Below, in pieces: positions 44,271 through 53,948 of a stretch of DNA of 64,000 nucleotides. Below the pieces are notes generated by a model that saw only the letters and a program-made list of their open reading frames with translations, was not told the origin of the DNA and ran no database searches. The stretch is from an uncultured Prevotella sp. (lineage in GTDB: Bacteria > Bacteroidota > Bacteroidia > Bacteroidales > Bacteroidaceae), in assembly GCA_900770395.1 (NCBI GenBank), contig CAAGKM010000031.1, forward strand, positions 59,585 through 123,584, read 5' to 3'. The position numbers were made by a program, and so were the translations under genes. Each line of letters begins with the position of its first letter. Within the stretch, counting starts at the first letter, position 1.

Positions 44271-45244
44271 TTATTTTTAAATAAGGAAGCTATTGTGACG
44301 TACACTTTTGCTGTATAGTATTCCGGCATCATCAAAATTAATCGAAAAGGAATAGAAAGACTTTTTTTATATTTTGGATCCATCTCCCTTACCAATTCAA
44401 GAATCTTATAATAATGCGCTTTAAAAGAAAAGCGACAACATTTTACTAAATCACGAGCAAATATCTGTATTTTAGCATATCCTAACGCATCCATATATTC
44501 ATTTCCTTTATCCCTAAAGAAACTTTCCAAGAATTGTACAGACTTTATAACCTGTTCTGACCGCTTTACAGAATAAGAAGCCGTATATGAGAGCTGATTC
44601 TGACAATTATAGTGATATAGTGCATCAGGAATGGTTGTGACGCTTTTTGCATAGTAAGCCAACCGTGGCATCACTTGATAATCCTCTGCATTGTTTATGC
44701 CGTCAAGACTTTTTATGTTGTTTTCTTTATATAAATTCAGCCTTATCAATCTTGCCCATACACTGACAAATACATTATATTGCAAAAGCCGCAATGTCAT
44801 ATCGCGGGAAGAGGTAAATATTGGTGGCAATATTTTTTTTGTCACGTTTTGAGGCAAATCTATTTCGACGCCACAACTCACAATATCAGCATCATTACTT
44901 GCTTGTGCTACAACAAGCTTCTCCACCATATCCGGCTCTATATAATCGTCCGAGTCCACCCACATCAGGAACTGTCCTGTCATGGCATTAATTGCAACGT
45001 TTCTTGTTGCTGATAAACCAAGATTTTGTTTGTTATTTAAGATTTTGACTTGATCTTTTCTATTCGGGAACTCATTAAGAACCTCTTGCAATATCTTGAT
45101 ACTATTGTCAGGTGAGCAATCATCTACAAAAACATATTCTATATTGTCGTATGTCTGCCCGAAAAGACTTTTAGCACATCTCCGTATATAGGACTCCACA
45201 TTATATACGGGAACGCCAATGGAAATTAAAGGATTCATAAGCAT
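44267..45244 (-). CDS. Glycosyltransferase, GT2 family
   Basis: A 325-residue GT-A-fold enzyme: ISIGVPVYNVESYIRRC at the start, VFVDDCSPDNS, NLGLSATRN, and WVDSDDYIEP (DxD metal site). Typical of repeat-unit assembly on the cytoplasmic side. Four-base overlap with the GT4 gene. Confidence 0.9.
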   Translation of the reverse strand: MLMNPLISIGVPVYNVESYIRRCAKSLFGQTYDNIEYVFVDDCSPDNSIKILQEVLNEFPNRKDQVKILNNKQNLGLSATRNVAINAMTGQFLMWVDSDDYIEPDMVEKLVVAQASNDADIVSCGVEIDLPQNVTKKILPPIFTSSRDMTLRLLQYNVFVSVWARLIRLNLYKENNIKSLDGINNAEDYQVMPRLAYYAKSVTTIPDALYHYNCQNQLSYTASYSVKRSEQVIKSVQFLESFFRDKGNEYMDALGYAKIQIFARDLVKCCRFSFKAHYYKILELVREMDPKYKKSLSIPFRLILMMPEYYTAKVYVTIASLFKNK

Positions 45245-45268
45245 ATATTATTGATAATTAATGTCGTA

Positions 45269-46069
45269 TTAAATGCCTGTCCAATCTGTAGGAAATATAT
45301 CTGGAGTATGAGAGTTGACCCATTTCTTAGGATATACCACAATATGATTAGAATTTTTGTTCAGCATCGCCCCCCAATAACTGAAACTGCTGTTAGCCAA
45401 GATATTGGCTTTGCAATGCGACATAAGATACATATCCATATAGCTGTCAATTCCTGTATTGTTATTGACATATACAGGATTTGGTATATCCATGTTTTCT
45501 TTTACCCATTCAATATCATTTGAAAATACAAAATATCGTGGTGAGTCAAATTGATTATTAACTATACGAATAGCATTATTGTAATAATCAAGAGTGCAAA
45601 TGCCACCATATTCTTGTATGTTTTTAGGTTCAAGATAATCACCTCTGCGAATATGAATAGCCACGGACTGGGAATCTGCCATCATATTTAATATTTCCTG
45701 GTTTTTCTCACTCAGAGGTCTTTCCCTGAACTTTATTCTCTTTACATTGTCAAGAAAGAATTTCTTATCTTGCCACCATCCGTCAAAATATATTGCATTC
45801 TCATTAAATGTATCATCTGTGACACGGAGTTTTTTGAAAAAGTGGCATCCTATTCTCGCAATGTTCGTTACCATTTTACTCCAGAATGTCTGTGGAGGTC
45901 GCTCAACATCAAACGCATAGTCTATTTCTATTCCAGAATGTTTTACAAGCCATTTGGGATTATAGAAACCATATATTCTTTCCTTTGGATGTTTCTCCTG
46001 TAAATATAAGCACAGGAGATAATAAAAAATTTGATTTCCTAATCCTGATTTAAAATTTACTATTCTCAT
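45269..46069 (-). CDS. Alpha-1,2-fucosyltransferase-like protein (GT11)
   Basis: A 266-residue protein with the GT11 signature HIRRGDY (139-145), an N-terminal FKSGLGNQIFYY and C-terminal ANSSFSYWGAMLN, all typical of bacterial alpha-1,2-fucosyltransferases. GDP-fucose would be the donor. A G6 run encodes part of YWGAM (opposite-strand C6 at 45370-45375). It lies 6 bases after the next acyltransferase. Confidence 0.85.
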   Translation of the reverse strand: MRIVNFKSGLGNQIFYYLLCLYLQEKHPKERIYGFYNPKWLVKHSGIEIDYAFDVERPPQTFWSKMVTNIARIGCHFFKKLRVTDDTFNENAIYFDGWWQDKKFFLDNVKRIKFRERPLSEKNQEILNMMADSQSVAIHIRRGDYLEPKNIQEYGGICTLDYYNNAIRIVNNQFDSPRYFVFSNDIEWVKENMDIPNPVYVNNNTGIDSYMDMYLMSHCKANILANSSFSYWGAMLNKNSNHIVVYPKKWVNSHTPDIFPTDWTGI

Positions 46070-46075
46070 ATTTAA

Positions 46076-47136
46076 TTATTTTATATTTTGGGAAGATATT
46101 TTAGAATGACATTTGATTTTATTCAAAATTATTCCATATATTTGAACTATCGCCAAAGGACACAAAACACCAACAATTGAATACAACCACCAATATTTAC
46201 TTGAATATACAAATCCATTGGATAAATTCAACTCTTGGTTCACACCGCAATATTTTAACACTATGGACAGCAACATAAAACAGGTAAAATGAAGAGCCAA
46301 TATACTCAATGATGATTTTGACAATAAACAAATCAGCTTATATAATAGATTTGTTTGGTTATTAACAATTCTGGACAGAAGGCTATTAACACATAAGAGA
46401 AACTCCACTCCAATAATTGTATAGAATGGGTAAATCAGCCAATAACTAAACGTACAACTCATGGTGTCTATTTTAATTTCCAAGAATGTTCCTACTAACA
46501 ATATTACCAAACAGCCTAAAAGCAGGAGTGCGTCAACCTTTGAGTTATGTTTAACTAAGTCATTACACTTGTGTTTATTACAGAAATATCCTAAAAAAAG
46601 CACAAACATTGTTACCTGTTCTCTGTTGATTCCCATTGGAAGCTTTATGGATTTATTTGAACAATACCATCCAACAGAGTATATAAATAAGAAAACAAGC
46701 AATAATATGGCTATTTTATTTTTGAAAAGATATAAAATACAAAAAAAGACAACTTCAGATATAAATAAACTTTTCAAAAACCACAAAGGACTTATTAAAA
46801 GATGTACTCTCCTAAACAATAATATATCAGCAAGACTTCCTAAATCTTGATTTATTTTATCATATAAAAGAAAAGATACAATATTGACAAGAAAAAAATA
46901 CAGCACCCCCCATTTGACATAGGGTATATACAATCCCTTTAATTTCCTTTTGGCAAATAGAAGTGGTGATTGAAGATAATCTTCTTTAAATAACCAGCCC
47001 GACGCGTAATAAAAAAGCCCTATATGAAATAAATAAATCATATCTCTAAACAATATGGGGGGCAAGAATGGGCTACAACCATTAATAAAATGGATATTCC
47101 CTTAATAAAATCAATGGATATATTTCTTTCCTTCAT
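46076..47136 (-). CDS. Acyltransferase family 3 membrane protein, frameshifted at a C6 tract
   Basis: The true start is the ATG at 47136: MKERNISIDFIKGISILLMVVAHSC, a perfect acyltransferase-3 N-terminus. After codon 25 the frame runs into a C6 tract (47057-47062) and then stops (PYCLEI). The rest of the protein (ILFRDMIYLFHIGLFYYASGWLF and about eight further membrane segments) continues in another frame from 47065 to 46076. One extra C would join the two into about 353 residues. At the length seen here the gene is off. The start overlaps the polymerase gene by 26 bases. Confidence 0.7.
47057..47062. repeat. G6/C6 homopolymer at a frameshift
   Basis: Six G on the plus strand; a seventh would restore the acyltransferase frame. 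A second G6/C6 run lies downstream in the same gene (46906-46911). Confidence 0.8.
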
Positions 47137-48337
47137 ACCTATTTAATTTAATATGAAAAACATCATTACAATACAGCATAGCATTCATTATGGCAAAGTG
47201 AATACCCATAAGTCCACTAGTAAGCAAATGTCCGGCAAAGCAAGAAGCGACTAAAATGCTGACATTTATAATCAACAGATATTTGGCATATATGCTTTTA
47301 TTCCGATTGCGATAGGCTTTTAATATCAAGGAAAAATAAAATGAATATACGATAATAATGCCTATAATGCCAAAATTAAGTAATGTGTCAGCATGATCCA
47401 TTTCAACACTCCTGTTACCGCCCAAACCAAACAACTTTACCATAATGTTACCGTCTATCCATTCGTATTTTTCTTCGTCCCAAAATTGATCACGTGCAGA
47501 ATAAATAGAGTCTGTTCCATCTTTTTCAAAAAAATAAGTCCAACGGTCTATCGCTCCACTATATTCCAATATGGCATAACCTTGATATGCAACATATCCT
47601 ATTATACACAACACTATAATTATCTTCAATTTTGAAGTCCTGATAAATGACATGAAAACGCCTTTGTTTTTCTTAAATGACCAAGGAATTAAAAACAGAT
47701 CAATAATAACCAATAGTATGCCAGCTTTAGTTGAGACTAATAATGCTGCGAACAAGAATATCACATTTATTAAAATTATGATGTACTTTTTATTTGAACA
47801 TCTCTGATAGAGAAAGAAATATGATGTACCCAATAATACCGCTTCCATTCCAGACATTTCGTTATGTGCGAACAAGAAACCTTTGCAGCCCAACATGTCT
47901 CCATAAGCATAATAACCTATACCAAACAGACCGCTGAAGATATTTGCTAAAAGAACTATTGTATTGAAATAAAATGCCATAACCAGTTTCTTTTCACTAA
48001 TTTTATTGATACGGAAAAGAAATACTGTGGTATAATACACCAACACAATTGTTATAAACTTCATCAAGAGAGTAACAGTGGAGCCAATCGGAGAATCTGT
48101 ATTTAATAGAATTGAAAATAAGTAAAAAGAGAGATAAATTAAAAATAGTCCTATTATGTGCCGGTATTTTGTTGATGTTGTTAATATGCGAACAGATAAC
48201 AGTAAAATTACGGCTTTCACGCATATTCCGAGAGGTGAATCCATACCCTTGTGAAGGAAGAATCCGTTTATTGTGTCTACAATAACAAGAAATGGTAAGA
48301 TCTGTAAAAACAGACGAACAGTATTGTTTATGCTCAT
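47111..48337 (-). CDS. O-antigen/capsule polymerase-like membrane protein (Wzy)
   Basis: A 408-residue protein with about eleven hydrophobic segments and one large extracytoplasmic loop (about 245-300, RWTYFFEKDGTDSIYSARDQFWDEE), the topology of O-antigen ligases and polymerases. Sequence conservation in this family is too low for a motif-based proof; the assignment rests on topology and on the cluster having a flippase but no other polymerase. The final residues overlap the acyltransferase start. Confidence 0.65.
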   Translation of the reverse strand: MSINNTVRLFLQILPFLVIVDTINGFFLHKGMDSPLGICVKAVILLLSVRILTTSTKYRHIIGLFLIYLSFYLFSILLNTDSPIGSTVTLLMKFITIVLVYYTTVFLFRINKISEKKLVMAFYFNTIVLLANIFSGLFGIGYYAYGDMLGCKGFLFAHNEMSGMEAVLLGTSYFFLYQRCSNKKYIIILINVIFLFAALLVSTKAGILLVIIDLFLIPWSFKKNKGVFMSFIRTSKLKIIIVLCIIGYVAYQGYAILEYSGAIDRWTYFFEKDGTDSIYSARDQFWDEEKYEWIDGNIMVKLFGLGGNRSVEMDHADTLLNFGIIGIIIVYSFYFSLILKAYRNRNKSIYAKYLLIINVSILVASCFAGHLLTSGLMGIHFAIMNAMLYCNDVFHIKLNRYEGKKYIH

Positions 48338-48342
48338 ATAAT

Positions 48343-49518
48343 TTAATTTTTATTTCTTACCAATGAAAAAAAATTACGAAGCACTTTTTTTAGTTTGTCT
48401 GGTAAAATAGCTATAAGTTCTGCTCTATAATTAGATGGGTAGATTAAAACTTTCCTGAAAAAATAGTCTATGTCTTCATTATTTAATGATTGATACACAG
48501 TGTCTCTAAAAGGTGACCGAGGAGTGGGATATGATAAATTATGCTGATGTTTCATAACATCAGGTAGAGTAGAACGACGCATATAAAACAAATCTTGAAT
48601 TAATGGTATATAAGACATCGCCTTTTCAGAATTGAGTAAAAGACAAGAAACACCCTTCTTTGAGAAAAAATCAGGCATTATCTCTTCAATACCCCAATAA
48701 TCGCCTATAGTCATATCACCGATGCGCTGTGTGTTACAATATTTGCAATGATAACAGCATTCCCTATAGATATCACCCTGCAAAAAATGATAATAATATG
48801 GATCTATTACACAACTTCTAGTTTTAGTTTTATATTTTGTCTTAACTCTAAAATTCAACCCCCATCCACTACTCTTATCACGAAAATTATAGCAAAGTAC
48901 ACGGCTTCCCATCTTTTTTTCAAGCCAGCCTATATAGCTCTTAAATAATTTGATACTGGGAACTCCATGGCATATCAGATCCATGGTAAGCAAATTGGTA
49001 GTATCTGTATTTCCCAAAAAAGATTTTAACCCAGCAACTTGACATGGTGTTCCACTAAACAAAACCTTTACGCCAGATTTTAACAAACTGCGAACTTCGG
49101 TGTAAGTATGTAGAGTATCGCTTTGTACATATTTTGAACTTTGTAAACGAGGCACATCATTTTCATCCTTAACAACAATATGTCCTACATTCCATTCATC
49201 TAAATAAGCTGCTCCTACACAAACTCCCCCCTGTTTCAAAAAATATTTTGCAATAGCAACAAACACTCCGCCAGATGCACTTTGCATAATTTCTTTGTTA
49301 TCTTTATAGCGAACTGCATAAACACCTTTAGGTAGTGAATTTAGATTAGAAATATTCTGAGGACATTTTTTCTGACATAAACCACAGTCAACACACTTTG
49401 AGGCATCAATCCGAGGCTCAATAAACCCCTCAGAGGTATATTCCATTGTAATGCATGACTTGGGGCAGAGTTGTTCACAAGTCCTGCATCCTGTACAAAA
49501 TTCTGTTATTTGATTCAT
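48343..49518 (-). CDS. Fe-S protein of the coenzyme F420 hydrogenase beta-subunit family
   Basis: A 391-residue protein with two 4Fe-4S motifs at the N-terminus (C8, C11, C14, C18 and C42, C45, C48, C52), followed by the FrhB-type domain (VLFSGTPCQVAGLKSFLG, DLICHGVPS, YWGIEEIMPDFF). Proteins of this type accompany polysaccharide pyruvyl transferases in many capsule loci; here the two genes overlap by four bases, so a joint function in ketal modification is likely. The biochemical role of the Fe-S protein is unknown. Confidence 0.82.
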   Translation of the reverse strand: MNQITEFCTGCRTCEQLCPKSCITMEYTSEGFIEPRIDASKCVDCGLCQKKCPQNISNLNSLPKGVYAVRYKDNKEIMQSASGGVFVAIAKYFLKQGGVCVGAAYLDEWNVGHIVVKDENDVPRLQSSKYVQSDTLHTYTEVRSLLKSGVKVLFSGTPCQVAGLKSFLGNTDTTNLLTMDLICHGVPSIKLFKSYIGWLEKKMGSRVLCYNFRDKSSGWGLNFRVKTKYKTKTRSCVIDPYYYHFLQGDIYRECCYHCKYCNTQRIGDMTIGDYWGIEEIMPDFFSKKGVSCLLLNSEKAMSYIPLIQDLFYMRRSTLPDVMKHQHNLSYPTPRSPFRDTVYQSLNNEDIDYFFRKVLIYPSNYRAELIAILPDKLKKVLRNFFSLVRNKN

Positions 49519-50627
49519 GACTTTATTGCTCCCTTTAAATATTCATACCCTATCTTACGTTTATTTTCTAAAATACAATCAACCTCATCCCAACAAACTG
49601 GCTGTACATTGAATATTTCTATATCATCAAGTGTTTTGACATGAAGTCTTTCCAAATGTGTCAGTTGTAATACATCATTCAATCTACTTGAAAAGCGGTC
49701 AGGATAAATACAAATGGGAGTAGTATGTAGATTCAAACTAAATGCAGTTGCATGAAACGAATCTGTTATAACATAATCAGCATATGCTATATAAGAAGGA
49801 AAGGCAAATGGAGTCGGTAGAAATTTTAGCTTTCCGCTTTTAAATAACTGATGAATATAAGCTCCAAAACGAATTATTTTCAACCCTTTTTTACGAGCAA
49901 ACAATTCCACAAATTCATTAAACCATGGATGTTTGTTAAGCTGGTAAACGAGTACATAATGTTCTTCTTTAGGCTTTTTGATATATTGATTCCAAAATAC
50001 AGAGCCCATCTGTAAAGTTGGGTCTAACACATGTACTGCGCCGTCAAATCCTAATTGCTTGACTATCTTCACTCCTAATTCTTCACGCAGAGATATGGCG
50101 TCATAGCTTTCAAGGTATTGTTTTACTTCTTTTTGCTCTTCCTCTGGCAATGATAATCGTCCAAAGCTTGACGCATAAGAAATCTTTTTAATTCCATTCG
50201 GAACGAATGTTAAGAAAAAGGATTTCAAAACGTGTCCATACCACTCATTATTCCATGTCTGGTCGCTGCCCGTACAATATATATCAGAGTCGATTGGAAG
50301 TTTTTGGAAATCATCTTCATTAAGAAGAGTTGCCTTGCTTATAGTAAGGTGTTTATTTCTGAAAGAAGCAAATACTTTTTCTTGACGGGAAAAATAGAAA
50401 TAGTATACAATTGATTTTACTATTCGTTTTAACAAACTGTCATTTTTGACAGTTTCATTAACTCTCCTAACAATACCATGTGCAGTAATTCTTTTATAAT
50501 TAAGTACATTTGGAATTAATCCCATTCCCTTAAATATTTCCTGTGTGGCAAAAGTTTGTAAAACCGAGCCATAATTAGGGACATCATGAAGAGTCAGGAT
50601 TGATATTCGTTTCTTTGGTTCTGACAT
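49515..50627 (-). CDS. Polysaccharide pyruvyl transferase
   Basis: A 370-residue protein with TLHDVPNYGSVLQTFA, GSDQTWNNEWYG, ASSFGR, ISLREELGVK and VITDSFHATAFSLN, matching the PS_pyruv_trans family, which forms pyruvate ketals on sugar residues using phosphoenolpyruvate. This adds negative charge to the glycan. It overlaps the Fe-S gene by four bases and follows the GT10-like gene by 10. Confidence 0.85.
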   Translation of the reverse strand: MSEPKKRISILTLHDVPNYGSVLQTFATQEIFKGMGLIPNVLNYKRITAHGIVRRVNETVKNDSLLKRIVKSIVYYFYFSRQEKVFASFRNKHLTISKATLLNEDDFQKLPIDSDIYCTGSDQTWNNEWYGHVLKSFFLTFVPNGIKKISYASSFGRLSLPEEEQKEVKQYLESYDAISLREELGVKIVKQLGFDGAVHVLDPTLQMGSVFWNQYIKKPKEEHYVLVYQLNKHPWFNEFVELFARKKGLKIIRFGAYIHQLFKSGKLKFLPTPFAFPSYIAYADYVITDSFHATAFSLNLHTTPICIYPDRFSSRLNDVLQLTHLERLHVKTLDDIEIFNVQPVCWDEVDCILENKRKIGYEYLKGAIKS

Positions 50628-50637
50628 AATGCAAATT

Positions 50638-51603
50638 TTAAAGTATAATAGATGAATAATGCTCCATTAAGTAATCCTCTTGACACAAATATTTCTGTAC
50701 CCGATTGTAATTGTCAATGATAGCATCTTTTCTGGAATTGTAATCGTCAGAAGAACAATTCTTTATTGCTTTTATGGCGCATTCAATAGTTGGTTTCTCT
50801 ATAATTATAATTCCATCCAGATTAAAGAATTTTCCTATATCATGAGCACCATAATATATAGGAACAGTCATAGATGCAAAACAATTCATTATTTTTTCCG
50901 TATAATAGAACCTCGCAGAACAATTCTCTATAGCTATACTATATTTGTAATCGGTCAATGAATCAGCAATATTCACATATTTATTTACCACAGTCCCCAT
51001 CACATCACCAATATCTTTTCTTAACATCTCTTTAGCCAAATCCAATCGGAATTGGTGAAGTCTACATTGGGCTTTATTTGATGACACTATCGACAACATC
51101 TTGTTTTTCTTGGTGTATGCAAAAGAATCCATATGCCCTCCATGTGTTTTTGTACCATACCACACACCTCCTCCAGGAATAATTTTCGCATTTGGATATT
51201 TATTCAGAAGTTTTTCAGAATGCGTAAACAAAGCTTCAAGGTTATTAACCAATTCAGACTCACATAATATTTTTTTATAATCATTTGGACAAATTTGTTC
51301 TGATTCCTGAAGAAAAAGAAAATGTTTTTCTCCATATTTTGACTGCTTAAAGAATTCTGAACGGGTATAAAAATGAATGGGTAATGCATAGTTATTTCTA
51401 TCCCAGAGAATAGTACGTGGCTTCCTTCCAGAAACGAATGAATAAGGTTGATTGCAACACAAAGCATCTTGTAAATAGAAAACATTAACCTTTTCTCTTT
51501 CCGAATTATATAGTTCTATTGGCTCAGGTTCCGTTATAATTGTTTCTCTTTGCAACTTTGTAACTACCCCATAGGGAAGAATAGATTTTATAAAATCTTT
51601 CAT
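50638..51603 (-). CDS. GT10-like (alpha-1,3-fucosyltransferase family) glycosyltransferase
   Basis: A 321-residue protein. The C-terminal block YKYSIAIENCSARFYYTEKIMNCFASMTVPIYYGA (broken here by position: about 218-253) resembles the GDP-fucose-binding half of family 10, with SSNKAQCRLHQFRLDL just before it. The N-terminal half is divergent. Its start shares one base with the flippase stop. Together with the GT11 gene it points to a fucosylated glycan, but the sugar is inferred, not shown. Confidence 0.65.
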   Translation of the reverse strand: MKDFIKSILPYGVVTKLQRETIITEPEPIELYNSEREKVNVFYLQDALCCNQPYSFVSGRKPRTILWDRNNYALPIHFYTRSEFFKQSKYGEKHFLFLQESEQICPNDYKKILCESELVNNLEALFTHSEKLLNKYPNAKIIPGGGVWYGTKTHGGHMDSFAYTKKNKMLSIVSSNKAQCRLHQFRLDLAKEMLRKDIGDVMGTVVNKYVNIADSLTDYKYSIAIENCSARFYYTEKIMNCFASMTVPIYYGAHDIGKFFNLDGIIIIEKPTIECAIKAIKNCSSDDYNSRKDAIIDNYNRVQKYLCQEDYLMEHYSSIIL

Positions 51604-53141
51604 TATTTATTTATTTTATTTATAATTTTATTTAAAGCAATTTTAGCATACTCTTTTTCCGATGTATTCATCGCAAAAAGCCAAACTAAAATAAGGAAAA
51701 ATATTACAACTAATGGCAATGCAAAAAGCAAAGCCCCAATACTGTCGCCAAATAATGAACGAATCATTATACCGAAAAGAATAGAGACGCAAAGAGCGCT
51801 ATAAGGTCTTTTCACATATTTATTTAAAAATGTGGCTACACGTAAACCGCATACTTTCTTGGCGAACCATAGTGTTTTCAATTCATATATAAATCCCCAA
51901 AGTATTAGTGGAACCACGATATAAGCCATAGGGGAAAAGCCATAATGAAATAATATAAACAATATCAACAGAGGAAGCAAATTAATAATGGAGCTCCATA
52001 AACTATTACCTTTAATGTTACCTACTGCGCCAATACTGGTTTCTAACGGTAAAAACAGACATTCATTCAGCGCACGTACAATAGCAAACAAAGAGATAAG
52101 GTAGGTCCATTCGGGAACATTCACAAGCCAGAGCTCAAGAATCTTATCCAAATACACTAAAACAGGAGCGACAAAGACAGCTAAGATCAAGAACGAATAT
52201 TTACAACTATACATAGAAACGACAAGCATATTGTTTCTGTTACTATCTCCTTCTGATTTAACAATAACCGGATTAACAGCTTTCATCATGTTGTTTGAGA
52301 ATGATTGCAAATAGGCAACGGTTTGATTGGATATAGAGGTCGCAGCATTAATAATAGCTCCAAAATAATGATTAGCCAGCAAACCGAGACCAAAATTCCC
52401 GACCATACTGGTAGTCTGTGCATACAATTTATATGATGCAAACCGTGTCATTTCTTTCATTTTATATCTTGAAAAATAGACAAAAGGTTTGAATTGACAT
52501 TCTGCATAACATCTATGGCAATATATTCTCATTACAACCATAACAAGAATAGATAATCCAGCAGTAAGAATGCCATATACAATTAACCTATTTGTGGAAA
52601 CAACAGTGGTTATATATAATGCAACTAAAAACTTTCCAATACTTTCAGCCACACCCACAAACGCATAATACAACATATTCTCATGAGAATTAATCACAGC
52701 ATCATAAGGAACGGTCAACACGGTTATAGCCACGCTAAAAACCATGCAGATATAAACTATTTTTGCAGCGTAAACACGTTCTTCTGGAATATTAATAATG
52801 GTGTCAAAAAACAAAGGCGAAAAGCCGCATAATAATAAAATAGCACATAAAGCTATTAACGCATGAAGTACGACACTAACATTGAAAATCTGTTTCTTTT
52901 CTTCTAAATCTCCTTTCCCCTCTGAAAAAGACATAAACCGCTGTGTTGTAGCCGCCATAGAAGCAGAAAGAAAGCCCAACATATTGATAGCTCCTCCTAT
53001 TACACCAAATATTCCATAGTCTATAACGCCTAAAGCCTGCAAGACAATACGTGTTGATAAGAAGTTCAGAAATATTGTCAGACACATTTTTCCATAAAGA
53101 AAAAATGTGTTTTTCAAGATTCTATTCGATGAACTATTCAT
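51603..53141 (-). CDS. Oligosaccharide flippase (Wzx-type)
   Basis: A 512-residue protein with about fourteen hydrophobic segments in two bundles; the start ILKNTFFLYGKMCLTIFLNFLSTRIVLQALGVIDYGIFG is typical of the polysaccharide exporter family. It would turn the lipid-linked repeat unit across the inner membrane. It pairs with the putative Wzy polymerase, defining a Wzx/Wzy-type assembly route. Confidence 0.85.
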   Translation of the reverse strand: MNSSSNRILKNTFFLYGKMCLTIFLNFLSTRIVLQALGVIDYGIFGVIGGAINMLGFLSASMAATTQRFMSFSEGKGDLEEKKQIFNVSVVLHALIALCAILLLCGFSPLFFDTIINIPEERVYAAKIVYICMVFSVAITVLTVPYDAVINSHENMLYYAFVGVAESIGKFLVALYITTVVSTNRLIVYGILTAGLSILVMVVMRIYCHRCYAECQFKPFVYFSRYKMKEMTRFASYKLYAQTTSMVGNFGLGLLANHYFGAIINAATSISNQTVAYLQSFSNNMMKAVNPVIVKSEGDSNRNNMLVVSMYSCKYSFLILAVFVAPVLVYLDKILELWLVNVPEWTYLISLFAIVRALNECLFLPLETSIGAVGNIKGNSLWSSIINLLPLLILFILFHYGFSPMAYIVVPLILWGFIYELKTLWFAKKVCGLRVATFLNKYVKRPYSALCVSILFGIMIRSLFGDSIGALLFALPLVVIFFLILVWLFAMNTSEKEYAKIALNKIINKINK

Positions 53142-53300
53142 CCTTGTTTTCTTCTATTTTAAAATCAATCTTTATTAGCCTACTTCCAATAGATTAGAAC
53201 TAAGATAGTAAATATTTAATTTAAATAATTAATACTAATCTCGAGTATTTTATAAAAAAACAGTGAAATATAATATAAAATAAGATTACATTAAAACATT

Positions 53301-53939
53301 TCACAATCTATTAAACTCTCTTATTTCTTTGGCTCTATTTAAAAAATATTTCTCATAATTATGTTGTAACAGTTCTAAAGATAAACGCTCTTCTTCTTTA
53401 AAATGAATTTTTTCATATTCAATTGCTTCTTCTGGAGTAAACCTAAATCCAATGACTTTTGCAGGATTACCAATAAGAATAGCATAAGGCGGAGTTTTTT
53501 TTGCTCTTACAACAGCGCCTGCACCTATAACACTCCCTCTCCCTATTTGAACTCCTTCTCCTAATATTACGTTTCCAGCAATCCAACATCCTTCTTCAAT
53601 TACCGTAGGTCGATTAGCCTCTAATTTATCCCATCCTTTTCCCTCAGGTATTGCATTAATATCATCAAATATATGTTTCCCACTTGTAACTATTAATCCA
53701 AAAGAGGCATTTGAATTCCGTTTCATAATAAATTTTGCTCTAATATTATGTAAATTTGCTCCTTCTCCAATATATGTGTTCTCTTCCATATATGTGTTCT
53801 CTTTTACACCATGAAAAGGAGTTACTACAATAGAATTTTTACCACGAAATCCCCATCTGTCTCTTCTCGTTGAAAAATATTGAGATTTAATTCCAATAAA
53901 TCCGTCTTTTAATAAGATTATAAATGTCGATATTTTCAT
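53301..53939 (-). CDS. Hexapeptide-repeat acyltransferase
   Basis: A 212-residue left-handed beta-helix protein with a long repeat section (MEENTYIGEGANLHNI ... EEGCWIAGNVILGEGVQIGRGSVIGAGAVVRAKKTPPYAILIGNPAKVIGFRF). It differs from the WcaF type by its longer C-terminal tail. Its location directly after an acyl-carrier-protein/ketoacyl-synthase/reductase module suggests it moves a specially made acyl group, rather than acetyl, onto an amino sugar. Confidence 0.8.
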   Translation of the reverse strand: MKISTFIILLKDGFIGIKSQYFSTRRDRWGFRGKNSIVVTPFHGVKENTYMEENTYIGEGANLHNIRAKFIMKRNSNASFGLIVTSGKHIFDDINAIPEGKGWDKLEANRPTVIEEGCWIAGNVILGEGVQIGRGSVIGAGAVVRAKKTPPYAILIGNPAKVIGFRFTPEEAIEYEKIHFKEEERLSLELLQHNYEKYFLNRAKEIREFNRL

Positions 53940-53948
53940 AATAATATG

